Assembly (NCBI GenBank): GCA_022340305.1
Contig: JAJDOF010000116.1
Coordinates: 1-49,083 of the forward strand
DNA from: Gammaproteobacteria bacterium
Lineage (GTDB): Bacteria; Pseudomonadota; Gammaproteobacteria; GCA-001735895
Reading direction: 5' to 3'
DNA: 49,083 nucleotides
The position numbers were made by a program, and so were the translations under genes. The notes beneath the pieces are model-generated. The model ran no database searches and had not been told where the DNA came from. It saw nothing but the letters and a program-made list of their open reading frames with translations. Shown here piece by piece: positions 7,633-17,121 of the stretch. How positions within the stretch are numbered: the first letter of the stretch is position 1; every line of letters begins with the position of its first letter.

Positions 7633-8508
7633 ATGACACATTCAATACTGATAACCGGGGCAGGTGGACAGGTCGCGCACGAACTCGCAATCACCAGCAG
7701 TGAGCATCGGCTCGTCGCCCTGTCGGCAAAGCAGCTGGATATTACCGACCTGCAGCAGATTAACGACGCATTTACCGAATACCGTCCCGACATTGTGATC
7801 AATGCAGCGGCCTACACCCAGGTTGACCGCGCCGAGGAGGAGACCGCAAGCGCATACGCGATCAATCGCGATGCCGTAGCCAACCTCGCACAGGCCTGCA
7901 GCAGCATCGATTGTCCGCTGCTGCACATTTCGACCGACTACGTCTTTGACGGCAACAAACCGGGAGCTTATTGCGAGGATGACGAAATCTCTCCCGCCGG
8001 CGTTTATGGCGCCAGTAAGGCGGCGGGCGATGCTGTGTTGCAATCCCTGCTCGAGCGTCACATCATACTGCGCACCAGCTGGGTGTTTTCGGCGACGGGC
8101 AATAACTTCGTCAAGACCATGTTGCGCCTGGGTGCGGAACGCGATGAACTGGGTATCGTCAATGACCAGCACGGGTGCCCGACTTCGGCCCGGAGCATTG
8201 CAGAAGCACTGCTGCAAATCACTGAACGCTACCTGTGTGGCGATGAGATTGAATGGGGCACGTATCATTTTTGCGGCCGACCCGAAACCACCTGGTACGG
8301 GTTTGCAAAACAGATATTTAAGCAGGCAAACGGTTTCGAAAACCTCAGGCTGAAAGAAATACCCACCAGCGAGTATCCAACCCCCGCGACCAGGCCACTG
8401 AACTCGGTGCTCGATTGCTCGAAAATCATCGCACAGTTTAAAACGCTACAGCCCGACTGGAGAGATGATTTAGATAATATACTGGAGCAGTTAGGCTACT
8501 TGTCTTAG
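7633..8508 (+). CDS. rfbD: dTDP-4-dehydrorhamnose reductase
   Basis: Last step of dTDP-L-rhamnose synthesis: NAD(P)H-dependent reduction of the 4-keto group. SDR fold, 291 residues, with GAGGQVAHEL (nucleotide binding), INAAAYTQVDRAEEE, STDYVFDG, and YGASKAAGD carrying the catalytic Tyr-xxx-Lys. ILRTSWVFSATGNNFVKTML and the substrate-loop DQHGCPTSARSIAEAL also match RfbD. It abuts rfbC (TGA-ATG), indicating translational coupling, and ends the rfb block. Confidence 0.97.
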   Translation: MTHSILITGAGGQVAHELAITSSEHRLVALSAKQLDITDLQQINDAFTEYRPDIVINAAAYTQVDRAEEETASAYAINRDAVANLAQACSSIDCPLLHISTDYVFDGNKPGAYCEDDEISPAGVYGASKAAGDAVLQSLLERHIILRTSWVFSATGNNFVKTMLRLGAERDELGIVNDQHGCPTSARSIAEALLQITERYLCGDEIEWGTYHFCGRPETTWYGFAKQIFKQANGFENLRLKEIPTSEYPTPATRPLNSVLDCSKIIAQFKTLQPDWRDDLDNILEQLGYLS

Positions 8509-8670
8509 TTGTTGAAACTGGTCCGGGCGATCCTGAGAATAGCAACGACTTGGCGTCGATCCGGGCTGTGGGGATATCGTCAACCTGGGACGAATTTCAG
8601 CGCACGGGCGCCGATATGATTCATACACCATTGGATCCTGTACTAACCCCTTCGGGGCTGGCGAGCAATT

Positions 8671-9246
8671 ATGTTTGAAGCCTATGGTTGGCATCCGGGA
8701 ATTGGAGACCCGTCGATCATGGGATGGGTCACCGTCGCTGCCTATTTCCTGACCTCGCTGCTCGCTTTAGGGATTGCTTTGAATTCCGGACGACGCTTTC
8801 CTGCCGACACCTGGCCGACGCAACGGCGTTTCTGGCTGATCGTATGCCTGCTGCTGCTGGCCCTTGGTATAAATAAGCAATTGGACCTGCAGTCCCTGGT
8901 TACTGCAATGGGCAGGTATTACGCCGTGCGCGACGGCTGGCTCGAATACAAGCGATATGTCCAGGTCGGCGTGATCATTTCAATTCTGGCCGTGGTTGCG
9001 CTAAGCCTGCTATTTTTCTTTTTTCGAATGAGGGACCTGTTACGGACCAATTGGTTGGCGTTTGCCGGTTTAACCTGTCTGCTGGTTTTCATCGTGTCCC
9101 GGGCGACATCGTTTCACCACATGGATATTTTCATTAATGCCTGGTTTTTAGGTGCCAGGGCGAACTGGCTGCTGGAACTCGGTGGATTGGCGGCGATAGC
9201 ACTGTCCGCGATTACGCCTGGTAAAAGCGAAATTGTAGAAAGCTGA
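8671..9246 (+). CDS. Multi-pass inner-membrane protein of unknown function
   Basis: A 191-residue hydrophobic protein with five predicted membrane helices at about residues 17-38, 54-70, 97-118, 126-144 and 165-184. I do not recognise the family. Conserved-looking polar positions are GINKQLDLQSLVTAMGR after helix 2 and SRATSFHHMD after helix 4, which might line a periplasmic site. It lies alone between rfbD (162 nt upstream) and the convergent wcaJ-like gene, so a role in envelope polysaccharide is only positional inference. No signal peptide or sorting tail is visible. Confidence 0.7.
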   Translation: MFEAYGWHPGIGDPSIMGWVTVAAYFLTSLLALGIALNSGRRFPADTWPTQRRFWLIVCLLLLALGINKQLDLQSLVTAMGRYYAVRDGWLEYKRYVQVGVIISILAVVALSLLFFFFRMRDLLRTNWLAFAGLTCLLVFIVSRATSFHHMDIFINAWFLGARANWLLELGGLAAIALSAITPGKSEIVES

Positions 9247-9352
9247 ATGGACGGGTAGCCGTTACTCGATGTGCACCGAAAGGTGAGGTTGGCATGAGCT
9301 CGCCGCACAATTGTCTGCAGATGACCACTTCAGGGATTTTCTGACCAGTAGT

Positions 9353-9382
9353 CCTGACATCTCAGGGCCGTGTTGACACGGC
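9353..9382 (-). terminator. Paired hairpins at the 3' end of the wcaJ-like gene
   Basis: Immediately after the minus-strand stop codon lie two adjoining inverted repeats: GCCGTG-TCAA-CACGGC (9367-9382) and CCTGA-GATG-TCAGG (9353-9366). There is no U-tract, so this is either a weak or Rho-assisted terminator or a transcript-stabilising end between convergent genes. Confidence 0.4.
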
Positions 9383-10804
9383 TCAGTAAGCTTCGTTTCT
9401 CAGCAGCGCTGGAATCGTCTTGATCAGTATTTTGATGTCCAGCCAGAAAGACCAGTTGTTGATGTATTGCATGTCGTATTCGACACGCTTCTTCATCTTG
9501 TCGAGCGTATCCGTTTCCCCGCGGTAGCCGTTGATCTGAGCAAGCCCGGTGATGCCAGGCTTGATGCGGTGGCGCGTCATGTAGGAATTGATGCGCTTGT
9601 CGTAATCGGAATTGTGCTGGACGGCGTGCGGGCGCGGGCCGACCATCGACATAGTGCCGCTCAGTACGTTAAACAGCTGTGGCAACTCATCGATACTGGT
9701 CTTGCGGATGAAGCGGCCGATGCGTGTCACGCGATCATCATCGCGCGTGGCTTGCTTGAGGTCGTCAGACTGTGGTTGATGGACTTTCATGCTGCGGAAT
9801 TTCCAGATAGGAAATTCACGACCATTCCACCCGGTGCGGCCCTGGCGAAAGATCACCGGTCCGGGCGAATCGAGCTTGATCAGAATCGCGATAATGATCA
9901 TGAGTGGACTTAACAAGATCAATGCAATCAGGCCGATCACACGATCCTCGACGGCCTTGAACATGAGGTGATTGCCGATCAGTGGCGACTCGGACAGGGT
10001 CAGCAGGGGCAGGCCGGCTATTTCCTTGACGCTGTGATTTATCAGGTTCATCGAGAAGATATTCGGCACCCAGTGGATGTCGATATTTTCATTGGCAAGA
10101 TCGAGATAGAGTTGTTCCACCAACTGCGAATTGTCCAGTGAAACTGCAATGTATACCGTGCGCACGTTATTCTCGCGCACCACGTTGATGATGTCGTCAC
10201 GCGATCCGAGCACGGGCACCGGCATGTCATCGTCATCGGTTTCGTTACAGGTGCGAATCCGCCCGATTGCCTTTTCCTGCAGCCAGGGATTGCCGTTGAT
10301 ATTGTCGTAAAGATGTTTCACCAGCGGGCCGCCGCCGATCAACAGCACTTTGTTGCGATCTTCATTGGAATGGGCGGTTTGCACGCGCAGGGTAACCAGG
10401 ATCAGGCGATTCGCCAGCTGGCCGGCAAAGGCGATGAAGAACATCGCCATCAACACCGGGCGCGAGAACTGGTCGAAATATTTCGCCATGATGAAGATAA
10501 AGAGGGTAATTGCGAAGCTGATCGCCCAGGCAAAAAACAGCTTGCGCGTCGAGCGAATCAGGCCTCCGAACTGGCGGTAAATGCCCATTTGATCGTAAGT
10601 AACACCCATGATGGCCAGCAGCGTGATGGTGAAAACGGCATCGATGGTGGTGAAAAAACCCTGCGCGTTGAAAAACGCGTAATACACGGTGAGCAGGACG
10701 ATCAGTCCATCGACCAGTGCCTGAAAGGTGGTCGTCAGCGACTTGCGCCGCTGCAGCAATGACCTTTGCGTCTGAAGGCCTCCCGGTGGCATTACAGCAG
10801 CCAT
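9383..10804 (-). CDS. Undecaprenyl-phosphate glucose phosphotransferase (WcaJ-type)
   Basis: Initiates repeat-unit assembly by moving a hexose-1-phosphate (probably glucose) from a UDP-sugar to undecaprenyl phosphate at the inner membrane. The 473-residue product has four N-terminal helices (about 27-130), a Rossmann-like CoA-binding-type domain ([17 protein letters not shown]) and a C-terminal bacterial sugar transferase domain after a helix near 290. That domain contains the motifs [42 protein letters not shown] and [16 protein letters not shown]. Start ATG 10804; ATG 10792 is an alternative. It shares the minus strand with the LuxR-type gene 177 nt upstream, with a REP copy between them. 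Confidence 0.93.
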   Translation of the reverse strand: MAAVMPPGGLQTQRSLLQRRKSLTTTFQALVDGLIVLLTVYYAFFNAQGFFTTIDAVFTITLLAIMGVTYDQMGIYRQFGGLIRSTRKLFFAWAISFAITLFIFIMAKYFDQFSRPVLMAMFFIAFAGQLANRLILVTLRVQTAHSNEDRNKVLLIGGGPLVKHLYDNINGNPWLQEKAIGRIRTCNETDDDDMPVPVLGSRDDIINVVRENNVRTVYIAVSLDNSQLVEQLYLDLANENIDIHWVPNIFSMNLINHSVKEIAGLPLLTLSESPLIGNHLMFKAVEDRVIGLIALILLSPLMIIIAILIKLDSPGPVIFRQGRTGWNGREFPIWKFRSMKVHQPQSDDLKQATRDDDRVTRIGRFIRKTSIDELPQLFNVLSGTMSMVGPRPHAVQHNSDYDKRINSYMTRHRIKPGITGLAQINGYRGETDTLDKMKKRVEYDMQYINNWSFWLDIKILIKTIPALLRNEAY

Positions 10805-10850
10805 CCCGAACAGCCCCCGGAAAAGAAGTTACTCGTCATGTTGCTACCCT

Positions 10851-10893
10851 TATTCCCGTGCAAGCGGTGGTCCGACGTATCGGAATCTTTCAG
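10851..10893 (+). repeat. REP-like element, type B
   Basis: TATTCCCGTGCAAGCGGTGG is followed by the inner palindrome TCCGACGTATCGGAATC and TTTCAGCG. Same composite as at 27937 and 35480. It lies between the wcaJ-like gene and the regulator gene. Confidence 0.85.
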
Positions 10894-10981
10894 CGTCCCA
10901 CCATCGGTGAAGAAACTGAAATCCACTACGCAAAACCGTTCGAATCCAGATCTCTCAGATGAAATCAATATGGACATGGGA

Positions 10982-12139
10982 TCAGCCTGCGGAAGATCGT
11001 CGGCGTTGTGCAAACGGTCCAGTCAACAGCAGCTTGATCAGATCACTTTGTCTGGAGACTCCGGTCTTGCGGAAAACTGACTTCAGTTGCGAACGGATAG
11101 TGTGCGCACTGTGACATGAACTCTCGGCAATTTCGTCGATGCTGTGGCCATTGGCCAGGCTGATGGCGACCTGGGCCTCGGAGGGCGTCACGTTATAAAC
11201 GCTGACCAGGTTCTCGATCGAAATCGGTTGTTGCATGTTTGGATCGCTGAGAAACACGGCGACCTTGGCCCCGTCGTAGTCGAGGTCGGAGGTGATCAGG
11301 TTGGCGTGCATCGGGGTGATGAGCAGGGGCAACGGCGCTTCCACATCGGGATGGGTGATGCCGATGGCAACGCTTTGCTTCCACGAATCGTCAGGATCGA
11401 TCCCGGCCGTGTCGAGGATGGCTTTGCGCAGGCCCTTTTCATCTTCGGAGTTGGTTAGAAACAGATCCCCGTTCTGCAGCTGCATGCCGGGATGGCCATC
11501 GATGATGGCGAGCGCGGTCGGGTTGATGTAGACCGGCTTGGCGTTGCTATCGTAAAGGATAAGGCCGATTACCAGGCGATCGAGTCCCTTGAGCAGCGCG
11601 TCCTGCTTGAGCCGCAGATGAGTAAATTCCGAGTGGATATTAAGCGCGCGGCGCAGGTGCGGCAGGATTTCATCGATGACGCGCAGTTCGCCGTCGGTCC
11701 ACACACCCGCCTTCTCGTCGCGCAGGATAGCAATGCCTGCCTTGTGGCTCGGGGTGTTGACAAGTTGCGCGCCACCGACATGGTAAATGTCGTGCGGCTT
11801 CATCCAGTCCACGTAGAGTTCCGAATCGTTTTGCATCACGCCATTGCTGCCTGGATAAAACTGGGTGCAGGAAGGATCCACCGAGGTGTCGGTATGTTTG
11901 CTGCAAAACATGTTATCGAGGGTGTCGCACTGGTCGTTAAAGCTCATCCGCTCTCCTTCCGGCAGGCCGAATTGAGCAATGGTGCTGGCGATATCCATTT
12001 CCTTGTTCTTGTAATACAGGCAGGCGGATTTTGAGTGCGTGAGCTTCGCAATCATGGTCACCACGTAGTCCCAATGGTTCGGGTCGATGGTGGCCTCGTA
12101 AATCTCGGGAACTATGTGCGATGATCTTCTACGGTCCAT
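10982..12139 (-). CDS. LuxR-type helix-turn-helix transcriptional regulator
   Basis: A 385-residue regulator. The C-terminus (about 310-375) is a LuxR/GerE helix-turn-helix: VTPSEAQVAISLANGHSIDE, IAESSCHSAHTIRSQLKSVF, RKTGVSRQSDLIKLL. The N-terminal ~180 residues begin with the IYEATIDPNHW segment and look like a PAS/GAF-type sensor of the kind found in stand-alone LuxR proteins. A second sensor-like stretch lies at 185-290 (LIGLILYDSNAKPVYINPTA). There is no receiver domain, so control by a phosphorelay is unlikely. It is transcribed away from the VPLPA-CTERM/export genes and may regulate them; that is inferred from position. The ligand is unknown. Confidence 0.88.
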   Translation of the reverse strand: MDRRRSSHIVPEIYEATIDPNHWDYVVTMIAKLTHSKSACLYYKNKEMDIASTIAQFGLPEGERMSFNDQCDTLDNMFCSKHTDTSVDPSCTQFYPGSNGVMQNDSELYVDWMKPHDIYHVGGAQLVNTPSHKAGIAILRDEKAGVWTDGELRVIDEILPHLRRALNIHSEFTHLRLKQDALLKGLDRLVIGLILYDSNAKPVYINPTALAIIDGHPGMQLQNGDLFLTNSEDEKGLRKAILDTAGIDPDDSWKQSVAIGITHPDVEAPLPLLITPMHANLITSDLDYDGAKVAVFLSDPNMQQPISIENLVSVYNVTPSEAQVAISLANGHSIDEIAESSCHSAHTIRSQLKSVFRKTGVSRQSDLIKLLLTGPFAQRRRSSAG

Positions 12140-12742
12140 AATTGATTCCTGGCATTTTTGCGTCCATATTTGAATCCTGCTGGTTTTTCAATTCCCATGT
12201 GGGACTGAATTTGGATTGCTTTCAGCAGTGTTTAACCATGGGTATGGAATATATAGACCACCCATATCAATACGGTGATGGCAATCACAAAAAGTTCGAA
12301 TTATTTGAAAAATTTAACCCAAACGAGGGATGAGTCGCACATTGAAAGGGCGTAGGATCGCGGGTCAATTACCGTCAGTACCCGGTAAATGGCATCGGTG
12401 GCGAGCGTCCTGACAAAGACTAAGGAGTAGTATCGCCGACAGGCTTTGCATGCACTCCAATTAGCAGCCTCAGCAACCACGGTTTTGCGATAAGGAGCAC
12501 CTGTTTTTTATCTTGTTCGGTAACGTTTGGTTGTTCCGATCATAACGCAAGCCGACACCGATAATATTGATGTCGATACCGCCTGCTGGCTTCGGGTTCA
12601 CTAATCCAGGATGCATTGTCTATTCATGGTCATAAGGCCAGAAATCGCAAATTAAACTGAAATTTACCTTGTTTGGGTGATGAAGTGGTATCCCGCAATC
12701 CGTTACCATTTGCCCAGATTCAATAACTTTGGAAGGAAACCA
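12140..12742. promoter_or_regulatory. Intergenic control region between the regulator and the VPLPA-CTERM gene
   Basis: About 600 bases without a convincing gene. Two inverted repeats lie near the regulator start: TCCCA-TG-TGGGA (12193-12204) and ATGGGT (12238-12243) with ACCCAT (12260-12265). Both share the TGGG/CCCA core and could be operator sites for the LuxR-type protein. A GGAAGGAA at 12731-12738 is the ribosome binding site of the next gene. A 63-codon ORF at 12142-12333 is probably spurious. Confidence 0.45.
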
Positions 12743-13387
12743 ATGAAGACAACTCATCTTAGTATCTTGTTCGCGATCGCCAGTTTGGTCAGCGGTCAGG
12801 CAGCAGCAATAACCGTCGATACATTAGACGGTGGTGTTGTATCAGCCCAGGAGTCGACCGCTATCGTTATCGGTGATTTTGACAGAATGAATCCCAATGG
12901 CAGAGAGTCAGACGGAACGAGTCCGGTCCTCAGCGCCAACGACGGTGATACGATTAACCAATGGGTTGCAATCGATGTTGTCGCTCTTAACGCTCTTTCC
13001 GATATTAATGCGACCGCTGACGCGACGTCCGGTACATTCAGTTTTCCGTTCCTGGTTAATTTATATCGTGCTTCTGTCGTCGGAGATTTGTGGACCGTCA
13101 TTGATGACGATCTGGGGACAGCCGGTCTGCAGACCTATGTCAGTTCTACATCTTCACCGCTTAAGGATGTAGCTCTTTCGGCCGGTCAGTACTTACTGCA
13201 ATATACGACAATCGGTGCTGCGGCAGCAGGCGGAACCGATGTGCTGCCAACCATTGGCGGTGACAATTCATGGGACTACAGCGTTCGTATCTCGTCAGTT
13301 GTTCCGGTTCCCGCTGCAGTGTGGTTATTCGGCACGGCTTTAGCTGGACTGATGGGCTTTCGTCGCAAGGCGCAATTAGCCGCATAA
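12743..13387 (+). CDS. VPLPA-CTERM (PEP-CTERM-like) exported protein
   Basis: Predicted surface or matrix protein processed by exosortase. ATG 12743 is preceded by GGAAGGAA. The product (214 residues) has a signal peptide ending GQAAA (about residue 22), a Thr/Asp/Ser-rich beta-type body without a family I recognise, and a C-terminal sorting signal. That signal is the motif VPVPAAVWLF, a hydrophobic helix (GTALAGLMGF) and a basic end RRKAQLAA. It stands just upstream of the export genes and shares the sorting motif type with the protein at 3643, matching the exosortase at 19447. Upstream in-frame ATGs (12677, 12680) lack a ribosome binding site. A strong terminator follows. Confidence 0.88.
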   Translation: MKTTHLSILFAIASLVSGQAAAITVDTLDGGVVSAQESTAIVIGDFDRMNPNGRESDGTSPVLSANDGDTINQWVAIDVVALNALSDINATADATSGTFSFPFLVNLYRASVVGDLWTVIDDDLGTAGLQTYVSSTSSPLKDVALSAGQYLLQYTTIGAAAAGGTDVLPTIGGDNSWDYSVRISSVVPVPAAVWLFGTALAGLMGFRRKAQLAA

Positions 13388-13410
13388 GCAGTCGTTTCAT
13401 GTTGAATAAA

Positions 13411-13436
13411 AGAGGGCTTTAGAGCCCTCTTTTTTT
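13411..13436 (+). terminator. Rho-independent terminator after the VPLPA-CTERM gene
   Basis: Perfect 8-bp stem AGAGGGCT (13411-13418), loop TTAG, AGCCCTCT (13423-13430), followed by a run of six further T (13431-13436). It separates the VPLPA-CTERM gene from the export operon, so the two are separate transcripts. Confidence 0.93.
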
Positions 13437-13559
13437 ATGTGCGCAATAAAAATGAAAGTACATTATTTTCTCTCGATGCCTGGACGATCTGGCGATACCG
13501 GGTTAGTTAAAGGGACGAGAAATCGACAGGAAAGCCGGAAGGATTTGTGAGCCCGACAT

Positions 13560-13586
13560 TTGTAATTACTGACCTCTGGCTAAAAT
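13560..13586 (+). promoter_or_regulatory. Possible promoter of the polysaccharide export operon
   Basis: TTGTAA (13560-13565) and TAAAAT (13581-13586) with a 15-nt spacer, 62 nt before the export gene. The spacer is shorter than ideal. The strong terminator upstream means a promoter must lie in 13437-13648. Confidence 0.35.
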
Positions 13587-13648
13587 AGTGAATTTATCTG
13601 AGATTAAGCTGCTACGATATTGATATTGGAGCAACTATTACCCTTGAT

Positions 13649-14197
13649 ATGAAAATAGCCAAACTAACCGCTTTGATTGCATTACTGTTTTTGTCATTTG
13701 TGGCGGGCGCCCAGGAACCCTATCGTCTCAACCCCGGGGATATTATGGATATCTCGGTGTGGAACGAAGAAGCGCTTCAGCAGCAGATACTGGTTTTACC
13801 AGACGGCACGATATCTTTCCCTCTTGTCGGAATAATCGAGGTAGCCAATAGAACGCCTGCAGAGGTTCAGGAGGCGTTAAAGGCAAAACTGTCGCGCCTT
13901 ATCCCCGATCCAGAGATCAACTTGTCCGTGCGCGCCGTCGATGGCAACAATATCTATATTATCGGCAAGGTCAACCAGCCCGGCCGAATTCCGATGACGA
14001 GACCGACCGACGTGATGCAGGCGTTAAGCCTCGCCGGCGGCTTTACGACTTACGCAAAATCGGACAGTATCCAGATTTTGCGCAGGACGGGTAACAAGCA
14101 GCAAGTTATTCGCTTCGACTATACTAAAATAGAGGACGGGAAGGCGCTCGAGACTAACATCCTGCTCAGAAGCGGGGATACAATAGTCGTCCCATGA
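13649..14197 (+). CDS. Polysaccharide export protein (Wza/EpsE-like, short form)
   Basis: Periplasmic/outer-membrane export component of the exopolysaccharide machine. The 182-residue product has a signal peptide ending VAGA (about residue 21) and no lipobox Cys, unlike Wza. It has a poly-export domain (YRLNPGDIMDISVWNEE, LPDGTISFPLVGII, VQEALKAKLSRLIPDPEINLSV) and an SLBB domain (YIIGKVNQPGRIPM, ALSLAGGFTTYAKSD), ending LLRSGDTIVVP. It is about half the length of Wza, as usual in exosortase-associated loci. First gene of an operon with the barrel protein 29 nt downstream. Confidence 0.93.
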   Translation: MKIAKLTALIALLFLSFVAGAQEPYRLNPGDIMDISVWNEEALQQQILVLPDGTISFPLVGIIEVANRTPAEVQEALKAKLSRLIPDPEINLSVRAVDGNNIYIIGKVNQPGRIPMTRPTDVMQALSLAGGFTTYAKSDSIQILRRTGNKQQVIRFDYTKIEDGKALETNILLRSGDTIVVP

Positions 14198-14226
14198 GTT
14201 GAAGTTTTTTTGGACCATGACATCAG

Positions 14227-15345
14227 GTGATCAACATTAGCCAATCTAGACTTTTCGGGTTCGCCAGGCAGGTTTGCCTGTTGCCTGCGCTTTGCGTACC
14301 TGTGTTTGTTTGTAGTTCCGCGAGCGCTTACGACTGGAACAGTGATTATGGAATCGATGCTTCGCTTGAGAGGGATGATAATTTCCGCCTTAGCGAAGCC
14401 GATCCGGTTGCTACCACCTCTACCGGCGTTGGGGTCTTCGCCGATCTGCAGGGACTCACCGAGATCTCGAGCCTGCGCTTCTCTGTCCGCGCCAGGGCAA
14501 CCCGATACTCTGAATCGAGTATCGAGGATAGCGACAATTACAATCTATTGCTGGCGACGGCTCGAAGTGGTGAACGCTGGTCAGGCACTTTTGACCTGTC
14601 GCTCGCTGCGGAATCGACAACCGAGACGGAATTGCTGGACAGCGGTAATGTGCTCGACGGGGAAAGAAAATCGGCCAGGGTTGCCCCCGGCTTAAGGTAT
14701 CAGCTAGATGAAAGAAACTCGATTTACGGAAACCTGGCATTCAGCGATGTTACTTACGACACAGTTTCGCTGACCGAATACACCGACAATACCGCCTCGG
14801 CTGGCTGGGTAAACCAGTTCAGTGAGACGAGCGAAGTATCGGTGAATGTCAGCGTCTCCGAGTATGATCCTGACGCCGGCGACACGACGACTGTCACCAG
14901 CGTTAACGTCGGTTACGGTTTCAACGCATCCGAGGCCACCCGCTACAATTTTCAGCTGGGCGCTTCTGAAAGGGACAATCCAGTTGGAACCGATCGGGAT
15001 GGAAATTCGTCGTTCGAGATTTTGCACAGCATTGATGACCGTAATGGCTTTTCACTATTTGTCGGCAACGGTTACGCGGGAAGTGGAGTAGGCGAAGTGC
15101 GTTACGAGACTAGATTGAAGCTGCGCTGGGACCATGCATTGGCGGAAAGAATGCAGCTCAAGTTAACCGGTGAGGGCGTCAGCACCGATGACCGTGATTA
15201 TATCGAGATAGTGGCTGGTGGCAGCCATCAATATACCAGGGAGCTCAGCTTTGCAGCCAACTTGCGTTATCGAAGCCAACAAAGCGATATCAACGACGCG
15301 GATTCCACGAGCGTGCTGGTTTCACTATCCTATTCTCCAATCTAG
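14227..15345 (+). CDS. Outer-membrane beta-barrel protein of the exosortase-linked polysaccharide locus
   Basis: A 372-residue protein with a signal peptide (about 1-34, ending SSASA) followed by alternating amphipathic beta strands. Examples are LRFSVRARATRYSES, YNFQLGASERDN and ELSFAANLRYRSQQSD; the closing strand is VLVSLSYSPI. It most resembles the barrel proteins encoded beside the Wza-like gene in PEP-CTERM/exosortase loci, where it may be the outer-membrane outlet. Start GTG 14227 is chosen because it gives the signal peptide; no good ribosome binding site is seen. Between the export and chain-length genes in the same operon. Confidence 0.8.
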   Translation: MINISQSRLFGFARQVCLLPALCVPVFVCSSASAYDWNSDYGIDASLERDDNFRLSEADPVATTSTGVGVFADLQGLTEISSLRFSVRARATRYSESSIEDSDNYNLLLATARSGERWSGTFDLSLAAESTTETELLDSGNVLDGERKSARVAPGLRYQLDERNSIYGNLAFSDVTYDTVSLTEYTDNTASAGWVNQFSETSEVSVNVSVSEYDPDAGDTTTVTSVNVGYGFNASEATRYNFQLGASERDNPVGTDRDGNSSFEILHSIDDRNGFSLFVGNGYAGSGVGEVRYETRLKLRWDHALAERMQLKLTGEGVSTDDRDYIEIVAGGSHQYTRELSFAANLRYRSQQSDINDADSTSVLVSLSYSPI

Positions 15346-15372
15346 CTGACCAGTAGCCCCAGAAGTTAAACT

Positions 15373-17118
15373 ATGGAAGATGACGTTAAAACGTTGGGCG
15401 ATTACATTTCGATCGCCTGGCGACGAAAGTTTCATATCCTGATCCCTTTCATCGTCGTGCTACTGATCACGGTGGCGACCGTGTTTTTGTTGCCACCGGT
15501 CTACAAGTCGACTGGCACCATCCTGATCGAGTCGCAGCAAATTCCCGAAGAGCTGGTCCAGTCCATGGTGACCAGTTTCGCGGACGAGCGAATCCAGGTG
15601 ATAAAGCAACGTATCATGACTGGCCAGCAGCTTTTCGGCATTATCAAAAAGTTCAACCTTTACAGCGACGAACTGGATTTCACGCCGCGTTCTGAAATTC
15701 TTGAAGATATGCGCAACAGGATTCAGATCGATCGAGTGAGTGCCGATGTCACCAGCAGGCGTAATCGATCGGCTGCAATAATTGCGTTTACGGTGTCTTT
15801 CGAACACTCCTCTGCAGGGTTGGCGCAGAAGGTGGCCAACGAACTGGTGACGTTGTTCCTCGATGAAAATATCCGTACCCGTACTGCCAGGGCCGAGGAA
15901 ACATCCGATTTCCTGAAAAAGGAAAGCGAACGTCTCGGTGCGCAAATTGCGGAAATGGAAGCACAGATCGCGAACTACAAGCAGGAAAATGAGGGCAGTT
16001 TGCCGGAGAATCTGCCGCTCAACCTGCAGCGCGTGGTCACGATGCGCTCCGCTTTAATGAATTCCGAGGCCGAGCTCAATGAGTTGAACGAGCGTAAGAA
16101 GTTGCTGTTAGTCGATCTGGAAACGCTGCAGTACAATCTCGCCGCCGGTAGCGGCATGAGCGAGGAGCAACAGCGGCAGAAAGCGGAACTGGAAGCGCTG
16201 CAAAACCAGTTTATCAGCCTGTCCGCGCGTTACGGCACCGAGCACCCGGATGTCAAAGCCATTCAGCGCCAGATCAGGGCCTTTGAACAGGAATATGGCG
16301 ATCTGAGCGATATCACCGAGCTGCAGTCCCAGCGCCAGCTTGTCAGCCAGGAAATGAGCGAACTCACCCGCAAATATTCGGCTGAGCATCCCGATGTCAA
16401 GAGACTCGAGCGTAAACTCGAGGGTATTGATGCGATGATCAGGAAATCCGAGAAAGAAGGGAAAACGGATGAATCACCGGTCAAGGATGGCGCCAACCCG
16501 GAGCTGATGCAGGTACAGGCCAAACTCGAGTCGCTCAACAGCGGGATCGAACGGGTCAAGAAGGCGCGTGTCGATGCCGAGAAGCAGATGGTAGAGCTTG
16601 ATCTTCGAATCAACCGTACCCCCCAGGTCGAACGAGGGCTCGATGCGTTGGAACGGGACTACGAGAACACCAAGAATAAATACCAGGAGATGAAAAACAA
16701 GCAGTTGCAGGCAGAACTGTCTAAAAGCCTCGAGGAAGAACAGAAAGGCGAACGCTTTACTTTGCTTGAACCACCGCTGCTGCCCGATACACCGGTTAAG
16801 CCCAATCGGCCCAAGCTATTCATGCTCGGCCTGATTCTGTCCATGGTGGGCGGCATTGGCGTGGCAGGGCTCGCCGAATCGCTCGACGGTGGCATCCGCG
16901 GCAGTCGAACGCTCGCCTCGGTAACCAAGATGACACCGCTAGTGACGATTCCCTATATCGTGACACGTAAAGACGAGGTGACCAGGAAGCGCAATGTGAG
17001 GCTCTTTATCCTGGCGATCATTATTCTCGGGGTTTGTGCTGTTGCGTCTGTGCATTTTTTCTACAAGCCGCTCGACCTGCTATGGTTTATAGTGTTGCGC
17101 AAGCTCAACCTGACTTAA
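15373..17118 (+). CDS. Polysaccharide chain-length regulator (Wzz/GNVR family)
   Basis: Inner-membrane co-polymerase that sets chain length and works with the kinase encoded next. The 581-residue product has a Wzz N-terminus (DYISIAWRRKFHILIPFIVVLL, first helix about 20-40). A long periplasmic coiled coil (about 180-470) follows, then the GNVR-type segment (TPQVERGLDALERDYENTKNKYQEM) with LEPPLLPDTPVKPNRPK and helices near 480-500 and 545-565. It is longer than most XrtA-type homologues. The coiled coil contains an internal duplication: YGTEHPDVKAIQRQI and YSAEHPDVKRLERKL, 48 residues apart. Confidence 0.93.
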   Translation: MEDDVKTLGDYISIAWRRKFHILIPFIVVLLITVATVFLLPPVYKSTGTILIESQQIPEELVQSMVTSFADERIQVIKQRIMTGQQLFGIIKKFNLYSDELDFTPRSEILEDMRNRIQIDRVSADVTSRRNRSAAIIAFTVSFEHSSAGLAQKVANELVTLFLDENIRTRTARAEETSDFLKKESERLGAQIAEMEAQIANYKQENEGSLPENLPLNLQRVVTMRSALMNSEAELNELNERKKLLLVDLETLQYNLAAGSGMSEEQQRQKAELEALQNQFISLSARYGTEHPDVKAIQRQIRAFEQEYGDLSDITELQSQRQLVSQEMSELTRKYSAEHPDVKRLERKLEGIDAMIRKSEKEGKTDESPVKDGANPELMQVQAKLESLNSGIERVKKARVDAEKQMVELDLRINRTPQVERGLDALERDYENTKNKYQEMKNKQLQAELSKSLEEEQKGERFTLLEPPLLPDTPVKPNRPKLFMLGLILSMVGGIGVAGLAESLDGGIRGSRTLASVTKMTPLVTIPYIVTRKDEVTRKRNVRLFILAIIILGVCAVASVHFFYKPLDLLWFIVLRKLNLT

Positions 17119-17121
17119 GCT

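Noticed and set aside
12142-12333. 63-codon plus-strand ORF in front of the LuxR-type gene
   Set aside because: No ribosome binding site, no recognisable family, and it covers the inverted repeats that look regulatory.
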